Of a DNA stretch of 64,000 nucleotides, positions 43,401 to 50,125 are shown piece by piece (the first letter of the stretch is position 1; each line of letters starts with the position of its first letter). The DNA lies in assembly GCF_037201965.1 (NCBI RefSeq), contig NZ_CP147518.1, forward strand, positions 5,449,001 through 5,513,000. The letters are read 5' to 3'. The stretch comes from Spirosoma sp. SC4-14 (GTDB lineage Bacteria > Bacteroidota > Bacteroidia > Cytophagales > Spirosomataceae). The notes under the pieces are model-generated. The model did not search any database, was not told where the DNA came from, and saw nothing but the letters and a program-made list of their open reading frames with translations. Position numbers and translations under genes: made by a program.

Positions 43401-43953
43401 GCCGTTTCAGTTTTCGCAGCCAATGGCCATCGGTGCTGAACTGAATGTGCTCGCTAATGCTGAGTTCGAGTTTGGCAATCAGGTATTTGCGTTGCAGGCC
43501 ACTGCTGTTGAACCAGCGAATCTGCGCCAACGTAATCGGCACGCTTCCAGCACCTTCGTTCGCAAATACGGCCAGCATGATCGAATACGTATCGGCCCGG
43601 TTCGGACGCAATTTTTCGACGCGGGCGTTTTGCTGTTCTTCGTTTTGTGTGCGCCCGTAATGCCCTTCTACATACGACTCTTCGCTCCGTTCCTTGCTGC
43701 TTTTCGCACCCGACGATTGATTGAAGAAACGTTTTTGCGGATTGACCAACAAGGCCAGCAGTCCATCGACCAGGGTTGTTTTACCCGATCCGTTGGCACC
43801 AGTCAGCAAGGTGTTTTGCCCTTCGGGCGATAGCTTCCAGATGTCGCGCCGACTGCTGCCTTCATGAAAGGTGCCCCAGTTAAATACTTCCAGCGTTTTG
43901 AGCCGATACCCCGGTCGTATGGGCGCCTGCTGCGTATCAAATAGACTCCACAT
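40459..43953 (-). CDS. jetC: Wadjet protein JetC (SMC/MukB-like ATPase)
   Basis: This 1164-residue SMC-like ATPase has a Walker A motif TGANGSGKTTL at about 51-61, long coiled coils (roughly 270-460 and 640-900) around a hinge-like domain (about 470-600), the signature SGGEAAQLAY near 1020, and Walker B FIVVDEAFSKLDED near 1085. JetABC is a condensin-like complex that extrudes plasmid DNA loops; JetC is its motor. Between signature and Walker B it carries five pentapeptides (RNDGP, RNDGP, RNGGP, RGDGF, RNGGL), not a usual family feature. The start overlaps the jetB end by 17 nt. Confidence 0.94.
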   Translation of the reverse strand: MWSLFDTQQAPIRPGYRLKTLEVFNWGTFHEGSSRRDIWKLSPEGQNTLLTGANGSGKTTLVDGLLALLVNPQKRFFNQSSGAKSSKERSEESYVEGHYGRTQNEEQQNARVEKLRPNRADTYSIMLAVFANEGAGSVPITLAQIRWFNSSGLQRKYLIAKLELSISEHIQFSTDGHWLRKLKRQYGDRIEDSDTFPKYAATFQRLFGMRSEKALTLFNQTVGMKVLGDLDEFIRTNMLEESEAEASFKKLMDNYQTLLTAYQALEKARTQLNLLEPIYTLSHAYQQLQQSIRETTEHQRLLEPWFAREQVRLWADERNRQNRELERLSDKLAVQETQWQEADDKRVELEIQLGNNQIAQQIKDLEKEIRGVEKEKAEKEKNAKDYNRLARSLGFAENPDEAAFQENTEQAATLQTTLATDKKRLDDQKYANRTKLDEQKKTFDALTAEITQLLNSSGKVTGRPAEIRQELIETIGATEAEIPFVAEIVEVLADEKPLWNDAIEKVLHSFGLCLLVPDAYYSEVNAYLNAHRDLKGKVVFHHVTGKPPRPIFPDPRALVTKLAFNPKSQYAAWVENHIAGRFNYLCTQSQAEFERAERALLPSGLNRNKDRHERDDSPAHRHLLGWDNRDLLREKQRTARELSDSIGKLEKGLNTIEKELSAIGDKEKVLSIFLEIKQFSKIDWQADVLRISELLKQKEALENSNQTLKTLQEQLKHLKQTIDTLTKDKAQTQRLFWDTEQRMQTLADEQKMAEHFLENFDSDNLDSDLSQLTDLTRDLRPQLTYAQFSQQKDRFETSLNATLTQLTAEKATQERAIRAAMGAFKSPAKEIRTTFTDWDSDTYDLKTEIDQLPEYIDRYQQIRDENMVELESRFHDEFKSGATKALTDYCNSLELQHERICETIDQINESLRNIAFNLNPDTYIQLERTDSRKPRIRDFRFGKLNGWQPDRTQIALADNPKAAEIAHFVSRIQPFIRELQADEKWRQEVTDVRNWSEFKAREYFMADKTPKPGGSYDSSGSLSGGEAAQLAYTVLGAAIAHQFGIHRNDGPRNDGPRNGGPRGDGFRNGGLRDGTSYRSFRFIVVDEAFSKLDEDKSKYLLQLCQGLGLQLMVVTPLTSIHLLENDVSVIHWVTKDHRDRRKSTVRDIPILEYREQKETLLVDM
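40741..40815. repeat. 15-bp tandem repeat inside jetC
   Basis: Five in-frame 15-bp units lie at 40741-40755, 40756-40770, 40771-40785, 40786-40800 and 40801-40815. The last two are identical (CGGTCCGTCGTTACG on the + strand) and the others have diverged. Unit size is a multiple of three, so copy-number change by slippage would keep the frame. Confidence 0.92.
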
Positions 43954-44521
43954 AGGCTTTCAGTTTGTCGCGGAATTCTTCGAGTTTGTCGTTGGGGAGT
44001 TTTGCCTTCAGGAGCGGTTTCACTTCGTACTGCGTATTGTCGGGATTGGCTTCGTCCTTGCGGGTTTGTTTCAGGAATCCAATATCGGCCAGTTTCTCAA
44101 TGAGGCCATCTAATTTGCCAATCAGCGCTTTGCGATTCGGTTGGTTTTTGAAGAACAACTCGATCCGGTCGCGGACCTGCTCCCGCGTCACGAACAATCG
44201 ATTACTGCTCAGGTGATTGCTTACTTCATGTTCTTCGAGCCATTCGCGCAGTAAAATAGCCAGTAAGCTTTGCTCATAGCTCAGCGCCACCCGACGAATG
44301 AGTTTGATGGGGGCATTGGCTTCATCGTCGGCAATGTCTTTCTGCACCAGCCGGGCATAGCCATCACGTCGGTTAAAATCGAGCGCGACGCCAATGATCT
44401 GAAAGTAATCGCGGATGGGGGTTTCGTACTGGTCGAGGAGTTGCCAGTACGTGCGGTCGTCGTCGTAAATGGCATGCGACTGTAAGAGTTTGATAATGGC
44501 TGACGCGTAGGGTTTGGACAT
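43937..44521 (-). CDS. jetB: Wadjet protein JetB (DUF4194, kite-like subunit)
   Basis: Start 44521 (MSKPYASAIIKLLQSHAIYDD) gives 194 residues; the longer frame reads through the Rpn-relic spacer and is rejected. The DUF4194 pattern is visible: DDRTYWQLLDQYETPIRDYFQIIG, the LIRRVALSYEQSLLAILLREWLEEHE core (seen in parts), and the winged-helix-like end ALIGKLDGLIEKLADIGFLKQT. It is the MukE-like subunit that bridges JetA and JetC. It overlaps jetC by 17 nt but is separated from jetA by about 470 bp of debris, which is unusual. Confidence 0.9.
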   Translation of the reverse strand: MSKPYASAIIKLLQSHAIYDDDRTYWQLLDQYETPIRDYFQIIGVALDFNRRDGYARLVQKDIADDEANAPIKLIRRVALSYEQSLLAILLREWLEEHEVSNHLSSNRLFVTREQVRDRIELFFKNQPNRKALIGKLDGLIEKLADIGFLKQTRKDEANPDNTQYEVKPLLKAKLPNDKLEEFRDKLKAYVESI

Positions 44522-44597
44522 AGGTAGTTGCAGATAATGGCTGCAACCACATGCCCCAGCGGGCAGCCTGCCGCCGGAATAGAAAGCAATACAGAAG

Positions 44598-44906
44598 TTA
44601 TTTAGTATCAATGAGTTTCTGCTGGACTTTTTGAACAAACTCAACAGAAACACCGGCTACATCAGCAATTTGTTCAAATGGTAAAGACATTTTCGTAAGT
44701 AAGTTCTTTACAAACTCCTCTTTGGCTTCTTCCTTGCCTTTTTCTTCGCCTTTATCTAGCCCAATCAGGTAAACGAAATCTTTTTCGATGCTAAAAACGT
44801 TGGCCAGGCTATCCATAGCTATATCTTTTAGATTATCACTCAAATTACGCAATTGCGCCAATACACGCAATTGATTGAAATACCGATTAAACGCGAAATC
44901 ACAGTT
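44598..44906 (-). pseudogene. C-terminal relic of an Rpn/PD-(D/E)XK transposase-like nuclease
   Basis: The frame from just after a TAG at 44907-44909 reads DFAFNRYFNQLRVLAQLRNL, then ...VFSIEKDFVYLIGLDKGEEKGK and ends FVQKVQQKLIDTK. The FNxLRVLAQLRNL helix, the EKDFVYLxG strand and the charged GEEKGKEEAKEE tail are the usual C-terminus of Rpn-family recombination-promoting nucleases. The catalytic N-terminal two thirds are absent. A TTG could start a 90-residue product, but there is no reason to expect function. It lies between jetA and jetB. Confidence 0.75.
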
Positions 44907-44916
44907 CTATTACTTT

Positions 44917-44971
44917 TTGACAGGATGATCAGGACTTGCTACATCTTAAAAAATCCTGATCATCCTGTCAA
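44917..44971. repeat. 18-bp perfect inverted repeat, GACAGGAT type
   Basis: Arms TTGACAGGATGATCAGGA (44917-44934) and its complement (44954-44971) enclose 19 bp. A further TCCTGTCGAAAAAA follows on the right. It shares its core with the 30056-30132 palindrome. It lies 8 nt from the edge of the Rpn relic and 22 nt from the jetA stop. Confidence 0.85.
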
Positions 44972-44992
44972 TCCTGTCGAAAAAACACTAAT

Positions 44993-46462
44993 CTACCGGC
45001 AAAAAATAATCTCCGGGAAGTCCGTTTTTCGATTGGTGCTAATCTGATAACTGTCGCGCTGGGCATCGTTGATGAGGTGTTTGGTAGACGCAGCTGCCAG
45101 ACTGCCGTATGCCATCAATTCCGACAGGCCATATTTTAGTCCGAATTCATCAACTACTTCCCGAAGCGTCACCTGCGCCTTCGACCGAAGCATGTATTTC
45201 ACATTGGCCAGCAACACCGATTTGTCGATAACAGGCTGGTTCACCAGCGAGTCAAAACTAACCTCTTCTGTTTCGACAACAGTCAGTACACGCGGCTCAA
45301 TCCGGTTTTCGCGCTCCTGCAACGACACAAACGGGTCAGACGACAGATAATCCGCCTTTCCATCAATTTCCAGAAAAACCTCCTCGCGGGGTGGATCGTC
45401 CATAGTAGCGAACGCCAGTGTCCGAATTTCATTGATGAGGGCCAGCGATTTTCGGCGGTCGCGGAGGTGTTTTTCGGCAATGATCTTTTCCAGTTTCCGG
45501 GCCAGTTGGTAAAAAGAGTCGTTTACTTTCTGACCTTCGGTATGCAGGTAAAATTTGATTTTGCGGACGAATGTATCATCGACAGTAAGTCCGCGTTCGG
45601 TTAGTAGCTCGAAAACGCGTCGGATAAGCTCATCTAATTCAGCTTTTTGACCAGGATCGGTCAGGTGCTGATAAAAGCCCTCAAAACTACGTCCTTCGTC
45701 GGTCTGGCGAAGTTCGTCCAATGCATCGAGTGCATAGCTTAACAAGCCACCTTTGGTCTGATCGACAGCCGATTGTTTCTGATAAATTGCCTGGGCAATG
45801 AGTCGAAACCGATCTTCTACTTCCCGAAAATCGCGCATCAGACTACGCGCTACCACGTTGACTTCCTGAAACCGCTCTTTCACCTGATAATCGGCGAAGG
45901 TTTGTACGGTTTGTGTCCGCATCAAGTCCCGAATCTGTTCGTCGATGTCCAGTTTCTGCTGCTCCAGTTCGGCTACTTTTACCCGCCAGTCGTCGGATGT
46001 ATTCTGTACCAGTTCGCGTAGTTTTTGCACGATGTCCAGAAAACGCGATTCGGTTCCTACTAAACTACGTTTCTGCATCAGCGACGCTACCCAGTCCAGC
46101 ACGGTTTCCATGTCGGGCGTGAGCGAGTGCAGGTCATCACCCTGATCGTTCGTAAAAAGTGTCAGATAGCCTTCGCGAACCCAGTCTTTAATGAGTTTTT
46201 CGACTTTCTCCTCAACGCCCATCACCACACTGGCCAGACCACTTTCCTCCGCAAATTCATCGTCGGTAGCTATCCAGGTTTCCAGAAAATCGGCCAGATT
46301 GCCCGTCAGCCGCTCATGAGTCAGTGTAGGCGAGTACTGCTCGGCTTTAAAGGCTTCCTGTAAAAAACAGAGCACCAGAGCTGGGTTGCGGCTCCGCAAC
46401 ACTTTAATAGGCACCGGCACACGGTCGACACTAAAAAAAGCCTGATAACGAGGATAGTTCAT
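44993..46462 (-). CDS. jetA: Wadjet protein JetA (DUF3375, kleisin-like subunit)
   Basis: This 489-residue protein fits DUF3375. It has an N-terminal helical part (RNPALVLCFLQEAFK), GYLTLFTNDQGDDLHSLTPDMETVLDWV seen in parts, the coiled-coil-like middle (LVQNTSDDWRVKVAELEQQKLDIDEQI), VNVVARSLMRDFREVEDRFR, and a C-terminal winged-helix region (VTLREVVDEFGLKYGLSELM). JetA is the kleisin subunit that closes the JetC ring. As first gene of the operon its promoter should lie in the 170 bp before the divergent ATL gene. Length and order are canonical. Confidence 0.92.
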   Translation of the reverse strand: MNYPRYQAFFSVDRVPVPIKVLRSRNPALVLCFLQEAFKAEQYSPTLTHERLTGNLADFLETWIATDDEFAEESGLASVVMGVEEKVEKLIKDWVREGYLTLFTNDQGDDLHSLTPDMETVLDWVASLMQKRSLVGTESRFLDIVQKLRELVQNTSDDWRVKVAELEQQKLDIDEQIRDLMRTQTVQTFADYQVKERFQEVNVVARSLMRDFREVEDRFRLIAQAIYQKQSAVDQTKGGLLSYALDALDELRQTDEGRSFEGFYQHLTDPGQKAELDELIRRVFELLTERGLTVDDTFVRKIKFYLHTEGQKVNDSFYQLARKLEKIIAEKHLRDRRKSLALINEIRTLAFATMDDPPREEVFLEIDGKADYLSSDPFVSLQERENRIEPRVLTVVETEEVSFDSLVNQPVIDKSVLLANVKYMLRSKAQVTLREVVDEFGLKYGLSELMAYGSLAAASTKHLINDAQRDSYQISTNRKTDFPEIIFCR

Positions 46463-46632
46463 AGCGTATTGGCATCAGTCGAAAGTCAAAAATAAGGCAT
46501 ACCTCTTACTCAGACTAAAAATCAAGCCGATTCGACAACGACGACATAATCAACAAGCCGACTACTGGATCACTTATTAGACTTACTTTTGTCAGGTGAC
46601 AATTTTATTGATCACTCAGTCATTGGCACTGT

Positions 46633-46965
46633 ATGGAACAACGCGATTATTTTGAAGAGGTGTATGAGGTAGTAAGGCTGGTGCCGAAAGGGCGCGTAAC
46701 GACTTATGGATCAATTGCCCGTTATCTGAGTTTGCGAGCGGGCGCCCGTATGGTGGGCTGGGCCATGAATGGCTGTCATAACCGACCCGATGTACCGGCA
46801 CACCGGGTTGTTAATAGCGTAGGCGTATTGTCGGGAAAGCATTTTTTTGGTGGCCCGACGGTTATGCAGCAACTTCTGGAAGATGAGGGTGTAGAGATCA
46901 AAAACGACCGCGTCGTCGACTTCAAAACGCGTTACTGGGACCCGTCGGTGGAGTTGGCCATATAA
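46633..46965 (+). CDS. alkyltransferase-like (ATL) DNA-binding protein
   Basis: This 110-residue protein equals the C-terminal domain of O6-alkylguanine-DNA alkyltransferase: YEVVRLVPKGRVTTYGSIARYLSLRAGARMVGWAMNG (cited in part), and VPAHRVVNSVGVLSGKHFF. The catalytic PCHR motif is PAHR here, with the reactive Cys replaced by Ala, so it cannot accept alkyl groups. ATL proteins bind O6-alkylguanine and hand it to nucleotide excision repair. It is divergent from jetA. A hairpin lies 10 nt after its stop. Confidence 0.93.
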   Translation: MEQRDYFEEVYEVVRLVPKGRVTTYGSIARYLSLRAGARMVGWAMNGCHNRPDVPAHRVVNSVGVLSGKHFFGGPTVMQQLLEDEGVEIKNDRVVDFKTRYWDPSVELAI

Positions 46966-46974
46966 CGGTTTTCG

Positions 46975-47031
46975 GTTTACGGTTGCGCTTCCAATTTACA
47001 TACTTCCTACTTGTGCAGCGCAACCGTAAAC
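46975..47031. terminator. 14-bp inverted repeat, TTTACGGTTGC type
   Basis: GTTTACGGTTGCGC (46975-46988) and GCGCAACCGTAAAC (47018-47031) are perfect complements over 29 bp. They lie between the convergent ATL and lipoprotein genes. The palindrome at 58713-58762 has the same TTTACGGTTGC core. Confidence 0.75.
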
Positions 47032-47044
47032 AGAATCCCATAAA

Positions 47045-47668
47045 CTATTTCAACCCCGCCAGTTTCGACAGATCGATGTCTTCGACGGCCGCTTTTATTT
47101 TATCCATGCTAACCCCACGACCTTTGGCAGTTACCACAAACCGCTTGGCTACCAGCACCGATATTTCACCATCTTTATCGGTATTATCGTATTTCTCATA
47201 CGATTTATAGTCGCCCATAGTGCTGGTTTTTTCGTAGCCATGCTCGGTTTCCTTGTCAATTTCAACCATCGACCAGGCAGCCAGCCCCATAAGCATAGCT
47301 GTTCCACCCGCATCGACAATGGCCAGATCGATAGATTCACTGCCATCTTCGTTAGCATATTTGGCATTGGCGGTCGAGATGACCATGCCAGCCGCACCGT
47401 TCTTTTCGCCGGTTGCTTCTTTCCGGGCCAATCCGTCGACATCAGCAGGTAACAGCTCTTTCAGCGTTCTGAAATCAACAGCATCGACGGGACCTTTTTT
47501 CTGCATTTCTTCGGCCTGTTCGGCCATTTCTTTCATAGCGCTCACTGCGCCCAGAGCCGAAACCGACTCTTCATCTTTTTTTTCTTCTTCTTTCTCTTTG
47601 CTACCACAGCCAGCCAGCAGGGCAACACTTAAAAGGCTCGCACAGAGTAGGTACGTTGTTTTTAACAT
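47045..47668 (-). CDS. lipoprotein of unknown function
   Basis: Start 47668 (MLKTTYLLCASLL) gives 207 residues with lipobox VALLAGC at about residues 17-23, so it should be a membrane-anchored lipoprotein. A highly charged linker follows (GSKEKEEEKKDEESV), then a soluble domain: VDFRTLKELLPADVDGLARKEATGEKNGAAG (in parts), IDLAIVDAGGTAMLMGLAAW, SYEKYDNTDKDGEISVLVAKRFVVTAKG. The last pattern resembles small Bacteroidota lipoproteins that react to parameter changes, but no family is named. The longer frame upstream is rejected for lack of signal features. Confidence 0.75.
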   Translation of the reverse strand: MLKTTYLLCASLLSVALLAGCGSKEKEEEKKDEESVSALGAVSAMKEMAEQAEEMQKKGPVDAVDFRTLKELLPADVDGLARKEATGEKNGAAGMVISTANAKYANEDGSESIDLAIVDAGGTAMLMGLAAWSMVEIDKETEHGYEKTSTMGDYKSYEKYDNTDKDGEISVLVAKRFVVTAKGRGVSMDKIKAAVEDIDLSKLAGLK

Positions 47669-47850
47669 GGCAAGTAAAGGTTTAAAAATAATGATACCAG
47701 AACCGTTTTTGCCCCGCTTCACCACACTTCCCACATGAACTTAAAGTATGGCGCAGCGAACCAAACAACTAAGTTCTGGTACCAGGTTCAAATAACGGAT
47801 TTCTGATAACCCAACCGTCAATCTTTTGAGTAAACGTATCATAATAATAG

Positions 47851-47880
47851 ATAAAATAAAAAAGGGAGCATCCTGCCCCC
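47851..47880 (-). terminator. intrinsic terminator of lgt
   Basis: On the minus strand GGGGGC-AGGAT-GCTCCC is followed by TTTTTTATTTTAT: a six-pair stem (one G-T wobble), 5-nt loop and U-tract. It is 26 nt after the lgt stop. This is the clearest textbook-like intrinsic terminator in the window. Confidence 0.75.
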
Positions 47881-47905
47881 TTCCCACTATCACTTTCAAC
47901 TTCCA

Positions 47906-48754
47906 CTATGACTTTATTTCTTTAGATTCGTCCTGAGGCTCAGGTATGACAACAGGGTTTCTGTAGCTACGAATCAGGAAATAGATGCCCAGCAAAACAG
48001 CCGGTATGCTCAAAATCTGACCAACATTCAGCGGTAAACTGTCTTCAAACGGAACCTGGTTTTCTTTCAGGTATTCGTAGAAAAAGCGGAGCGAAAAAAC
48101 CCAGATCAGAAAAATACCCAACATACTGCCACGCGGAGTACGCTCTTTGTATCGGTTCCAGAACCAGAGCAGAAAAAAGAAGAGAACCAGACACGACAAC
48201 GATTCATACAACTGCGCTGGATGGCGGGGAATTTTGGCGTATTCGGTATTATTCATAAAAATAAACGCCCAGGGTACATCGGTAGGACGGCCTACAATTT
48301 CGGAGTTCATCAGGTTTCCAAGCCGGATACTAGCTCCCCCAAGCGCCACAGTAATTACGATTCGGTCGGTTACCCACAGAAACGTCTGATTAGTCAGGCG
48401 GCTTTCTTTACGGCGTGAATACAGCCAAAGCCCCGTCAGAATACCGATCGTTGCGCCGTGACTGGCCAGCCCACGGTAGGGCGGCAGAATGACTTCAAGC
48501 GGGTTTTTAAGAATAACTTCGGGTTCGTAGAATAGAAAATGACCAAAACGCGCCCCTAAAATGGTAGCAACAACCATGTAAATCAGCAGCGTGTCGGTAT
48601 CGGCTACGGGTTTATTTTCCTTTTGGAAAATATAGGTCATGATCTGCATCCCGATCAGAAACCCTAGTGCGAATAATAGGCCATACCAGCGAACTGAGAA
48701 CGAACCAATGTGAAAAATTTCGGGATTAACATCCCAAATCACGTATTGCAGCAT
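47906..48754 (-). CDS. lgt: prolipoprotein diacylglyceryl transferase
   Basis: This 282-residue inner-membrane enzyme moves diacylglycerol from phosphatidylglycerol to the lipobox Cys of prolipoproteins. It has seven membrane helices with family landmarks: SVRWYGLLFALGFLIGM, the signature GGASIRLGNLMNSEIVGRPT, HPAQLYESLSCLVLF, and a late RFFYEYLKENQ. The first ATG gives full length. It is needed for the many lipoproteins in the window (SusD, LamG, 47045-47668). It is divergent from yidD with 96 bp between. An intrinsic terminator follows. Confidence 0.97.
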   Translation of the reverse strand: MLQYVIWDVNPEIFHIGSFSVRWYGLLFALGFLIGMQIMTYIFQKENKPVADTDTLLIYMVVATILGARFGHFLFYEPEVILKNPLEVILPPYRGLASHGATIGILTGLWLYSRRKESRLTNQTFLWVTDRIVITVALGGASIRLGNLMNSEIVGRPTDVPWAFIFMNNTEYAKIPRHPAQLYESLSCLVLFFFLLWFWNRYKERTPRGSMLGIFLIWVFSLRFFYEYLKENQVPFEDSLPLNVGQILSIPAVLLGIYFLIRSYRNPVVIPEPQDESKEIKS

Positions 48755-48850
48755 AACGATTCAGAGTCAACGTCGACTATGATAACGAACGTCGGTGGGC
48801 AAAGATACGGATTGCGGGAAAGTTTTTAGCCGTTTTCGTGTTATAGTGTC

Positions 48851-49063
48851 ATGATGAAAACAATTCTGATTGGACTCGTTAAGGTTTATCAGGCAGCTAT
48901 ATCGCCTTATTTTCCGAATGCCTGCCGGTATACACCTACCTGCTCGCACTATATGATCGAGGCTATTCGGAAGCATGGGGCCATGCGCGGTGGCTGGCTG
49001 GGCTTAAAACGCATTGGTCGCTGCCATCCGTGGGGAGGGCATGGCTACGATCCCGTACCCTGA
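48851..49063 (+). CDS. yidD: membrane protein insertion efficiency factor YidD
   Basis: This 70-residue protein is a close fit to YidD: an amphipathic start KTILIGLVKVYQAAISPYFP, then the Cys-rich motif CRYTPTCSHYMIEAIRKHGA and GGWLGLKRIGRCHPWGGHGYDPVP (in parts), ending at the usual VP. It assists insertion of inner-membrane proteins via YidC. It starts MMK, and either ATG (48851 or 48854) is possible. It is not beside rnpA/yidC, as it is in many genomes, but next to lgt and a GroES gene. Confidence 0.95.
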   Translation: MMKTILIGLVKVYQAAISPYFPNACRYTPTCSHYMIEAIRKHGAMRGGWLGLKRIGRCHPWGGHGYDPVP

Positions 49064-49167
49064 ATGGATGCTGCCAGGTCATCACTGTCAATTTGTCGGT
49101 TTCTACAGGTTTTGCCCCAAAATTGCTTTCATCAACGAACAACTTATTCCTTTGCCAAATCTCTGAC

Positions 49168-49545
49168 ATGGTTAATATTACTGCCGATAATAAACTAAAA
49201 CGCCTAATTGTGGTAGGCGATCGGGTACTGATTAAACCCAAAGACCCCACCGACCGTACGGCCAGTGGTTTATACCTGCCCCCAACGGTACAGGAACGCG
49301 AACAGGTTCAATCGGGCTACGTCATTAAAGTTGGGCCGGGCTACCCCATTCCGACACCCGTTGACGATGAACCCTGGAAAGAAACGGAAGAAAAAATAAA
49401 ATACATGCCCCTTCAGGCGCAGGAAGGCGATGTGGCGCTATACCTTCAACGGAATGCGATTGAATTGCACTATGAAGGCGAACAATATGTTATTGTACCG
49501 CAATCGTCGATTCTGATGCTGGAACGCTCGGAGGATCTGTTATGA
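49168..49545 (+). CDS. GroES-type co-chaperone
   Basis: This is a 125-residue member of the Cpn10 family: RLIVVGDRVLIKPKDPTDRTASGLYLPPTVQERE (seen in parts), GYVIKVGPGYPIP, EGDVALYLQRNAIELHYEGEQYVIVPQSSIL. It has an insertion around DDEPWKETEEKIKYMPL that standard GroES (about 95 residues) lacks, and no groEL follows, so it is probably a second, variant GroES. Start 49168 (MVNITADNKLKRL) is chosen because the longer frame runs back into yidD. It ends directly at a 21-bp-armed palindrome. Confidence 0.9.
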   Translation: MVNITADNKLKRLIVVGDRVLIKPKDPTDRTASGLYLPPTVQEREQVQSGYVIKVGPGYPIPTPVDDEPWKETEEKIKYMPLQAQEGDVALYLQRNAIELHYEGEQYVIVPQSSILMLERSEDLL

Positions 49546-49594
49546 GACGTTGGATGCTGGATAGTAACAAGTCTACTATCCAGCATCCAACGTC
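49546..49594. repeat. 21-bp perfect inverted repeat after groES-like gene
   Basis: Arms 49546-49566 (GACGTTGGATGCTGGATAGT plus A) and 49574-49594 are perfect complements with a 7-nt loop. The left arm starts at the first base after the TGA stop. There is no T-run. A weaker relative with GGATGCTnGA sequence is at 52128-52216. Confidence 0.85.
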
Positions 49595-49664
49595 GTCCAA
49601 AACACTATTCGCTATCGCTGGTTGTAGAGTCTGATTATCGTTCTAATTTGAAATCACACTTAGC

Positions 49665-50009
49665 ATGGAAAGTATAGCGAATCAGCAAAAGTCGCTTAAG
49701 GCCTTATTGAGCGAAAAAAAAGACCACCGGCGCGTGTTGCTCCTCTACGGCCGCGACGATGCCCAGCATTATCTTATCGAACAGCAGGAAGCTCTTACTG
49801 AATTTAAAGATGATGTTGCAAAACACGAGCTGGATACGATTGTAATTATTGCGTCTGAACTTCAGGAACCCGACCGCCAGTTTCTGATGCATGAGTATAA
49901 ACTGGTGCCATCTGAGGATTTTGTGGGCTGGCTTCTCGACAAAGACGGAAGCATTAGAGAGACCTACAAAAAGCCCGTGTCGCCCCAGGACCTGTTTAAA
50001 GCCATCTGA
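49665..50009 (+). CDS. DUF4174 domain protein
   Basis: This 114-residue protein fits DUF4174, a thioredoxin-like fold: RRVLLLYGRDDAQHYLIEQQEALTE, LDTIVIIASELQEPDRQF, and the end VGWLLDKDGSIRETYKKPVSPQDLFKAI (in parts). There is no CxxC, so no redox activity is expected. Relatives are of unknown function. There is no signal peptide, so a cytosolic location is likely. The stop codon is inside the left arm of the 118-bp palindrome at 50006-50123. Confidence 0.88.
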   Translation: MESIANQQKSLKALLSEKKDHRRVLLLYGRDDAQHYLIEQQEALTEFKDDVAKHELDTIVIIASELQEPDRQFLMHEYKLVPSEDFVGWLLDKDGSIRETYKKPVSPQDLFKAI

Positions 50010-50123
50010 ACCGGGATTTTTTTGATTTTGCTGACTGACTTTGATTTTGTTTGATTGAAAGCGCTTCTTTGAAGCGAAAACAAATCAAAGTCAGTCAGCA
50101 AAATCAAAAAAATCCCGGTTCAG
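50006..50123. terminator. 42-bp perfect inverted repeat between convergent genes
   Basis: Left arm 50006-50047 (begins CTGAACCGGGATTTTTTTGA) and right arm 50082-50123 are perfectly complementary for 42 bp. The 34-bp middle holds a further small hairpin (GCGCTTC-TTT-GAAGCG). It takes in the stop codon of the DUF4174 gene and ends 2 nt before the stop of the convergent esterase, so it can stop transcription from both sides. The T7 and A7 runs lie in the arms. Confidence 0.85.
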
Positions 50124-50125
50124 AC

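Noticed and set aside
41053..43833. Long plus-strand open frames (273 and 311 codons) inside jetC
   Set aside because: They are mirror frames of coiled-coil coding sequence; the residue content (many F, L, Q) is what antisense of E/K/L-rich helices yields.
44522..44653. Longer N-terminus for JetB
   Set aside because: It would read into the Rpn-relic spacer and has no similarity to DUF4194; the ATG at 44521 gives the normal length.
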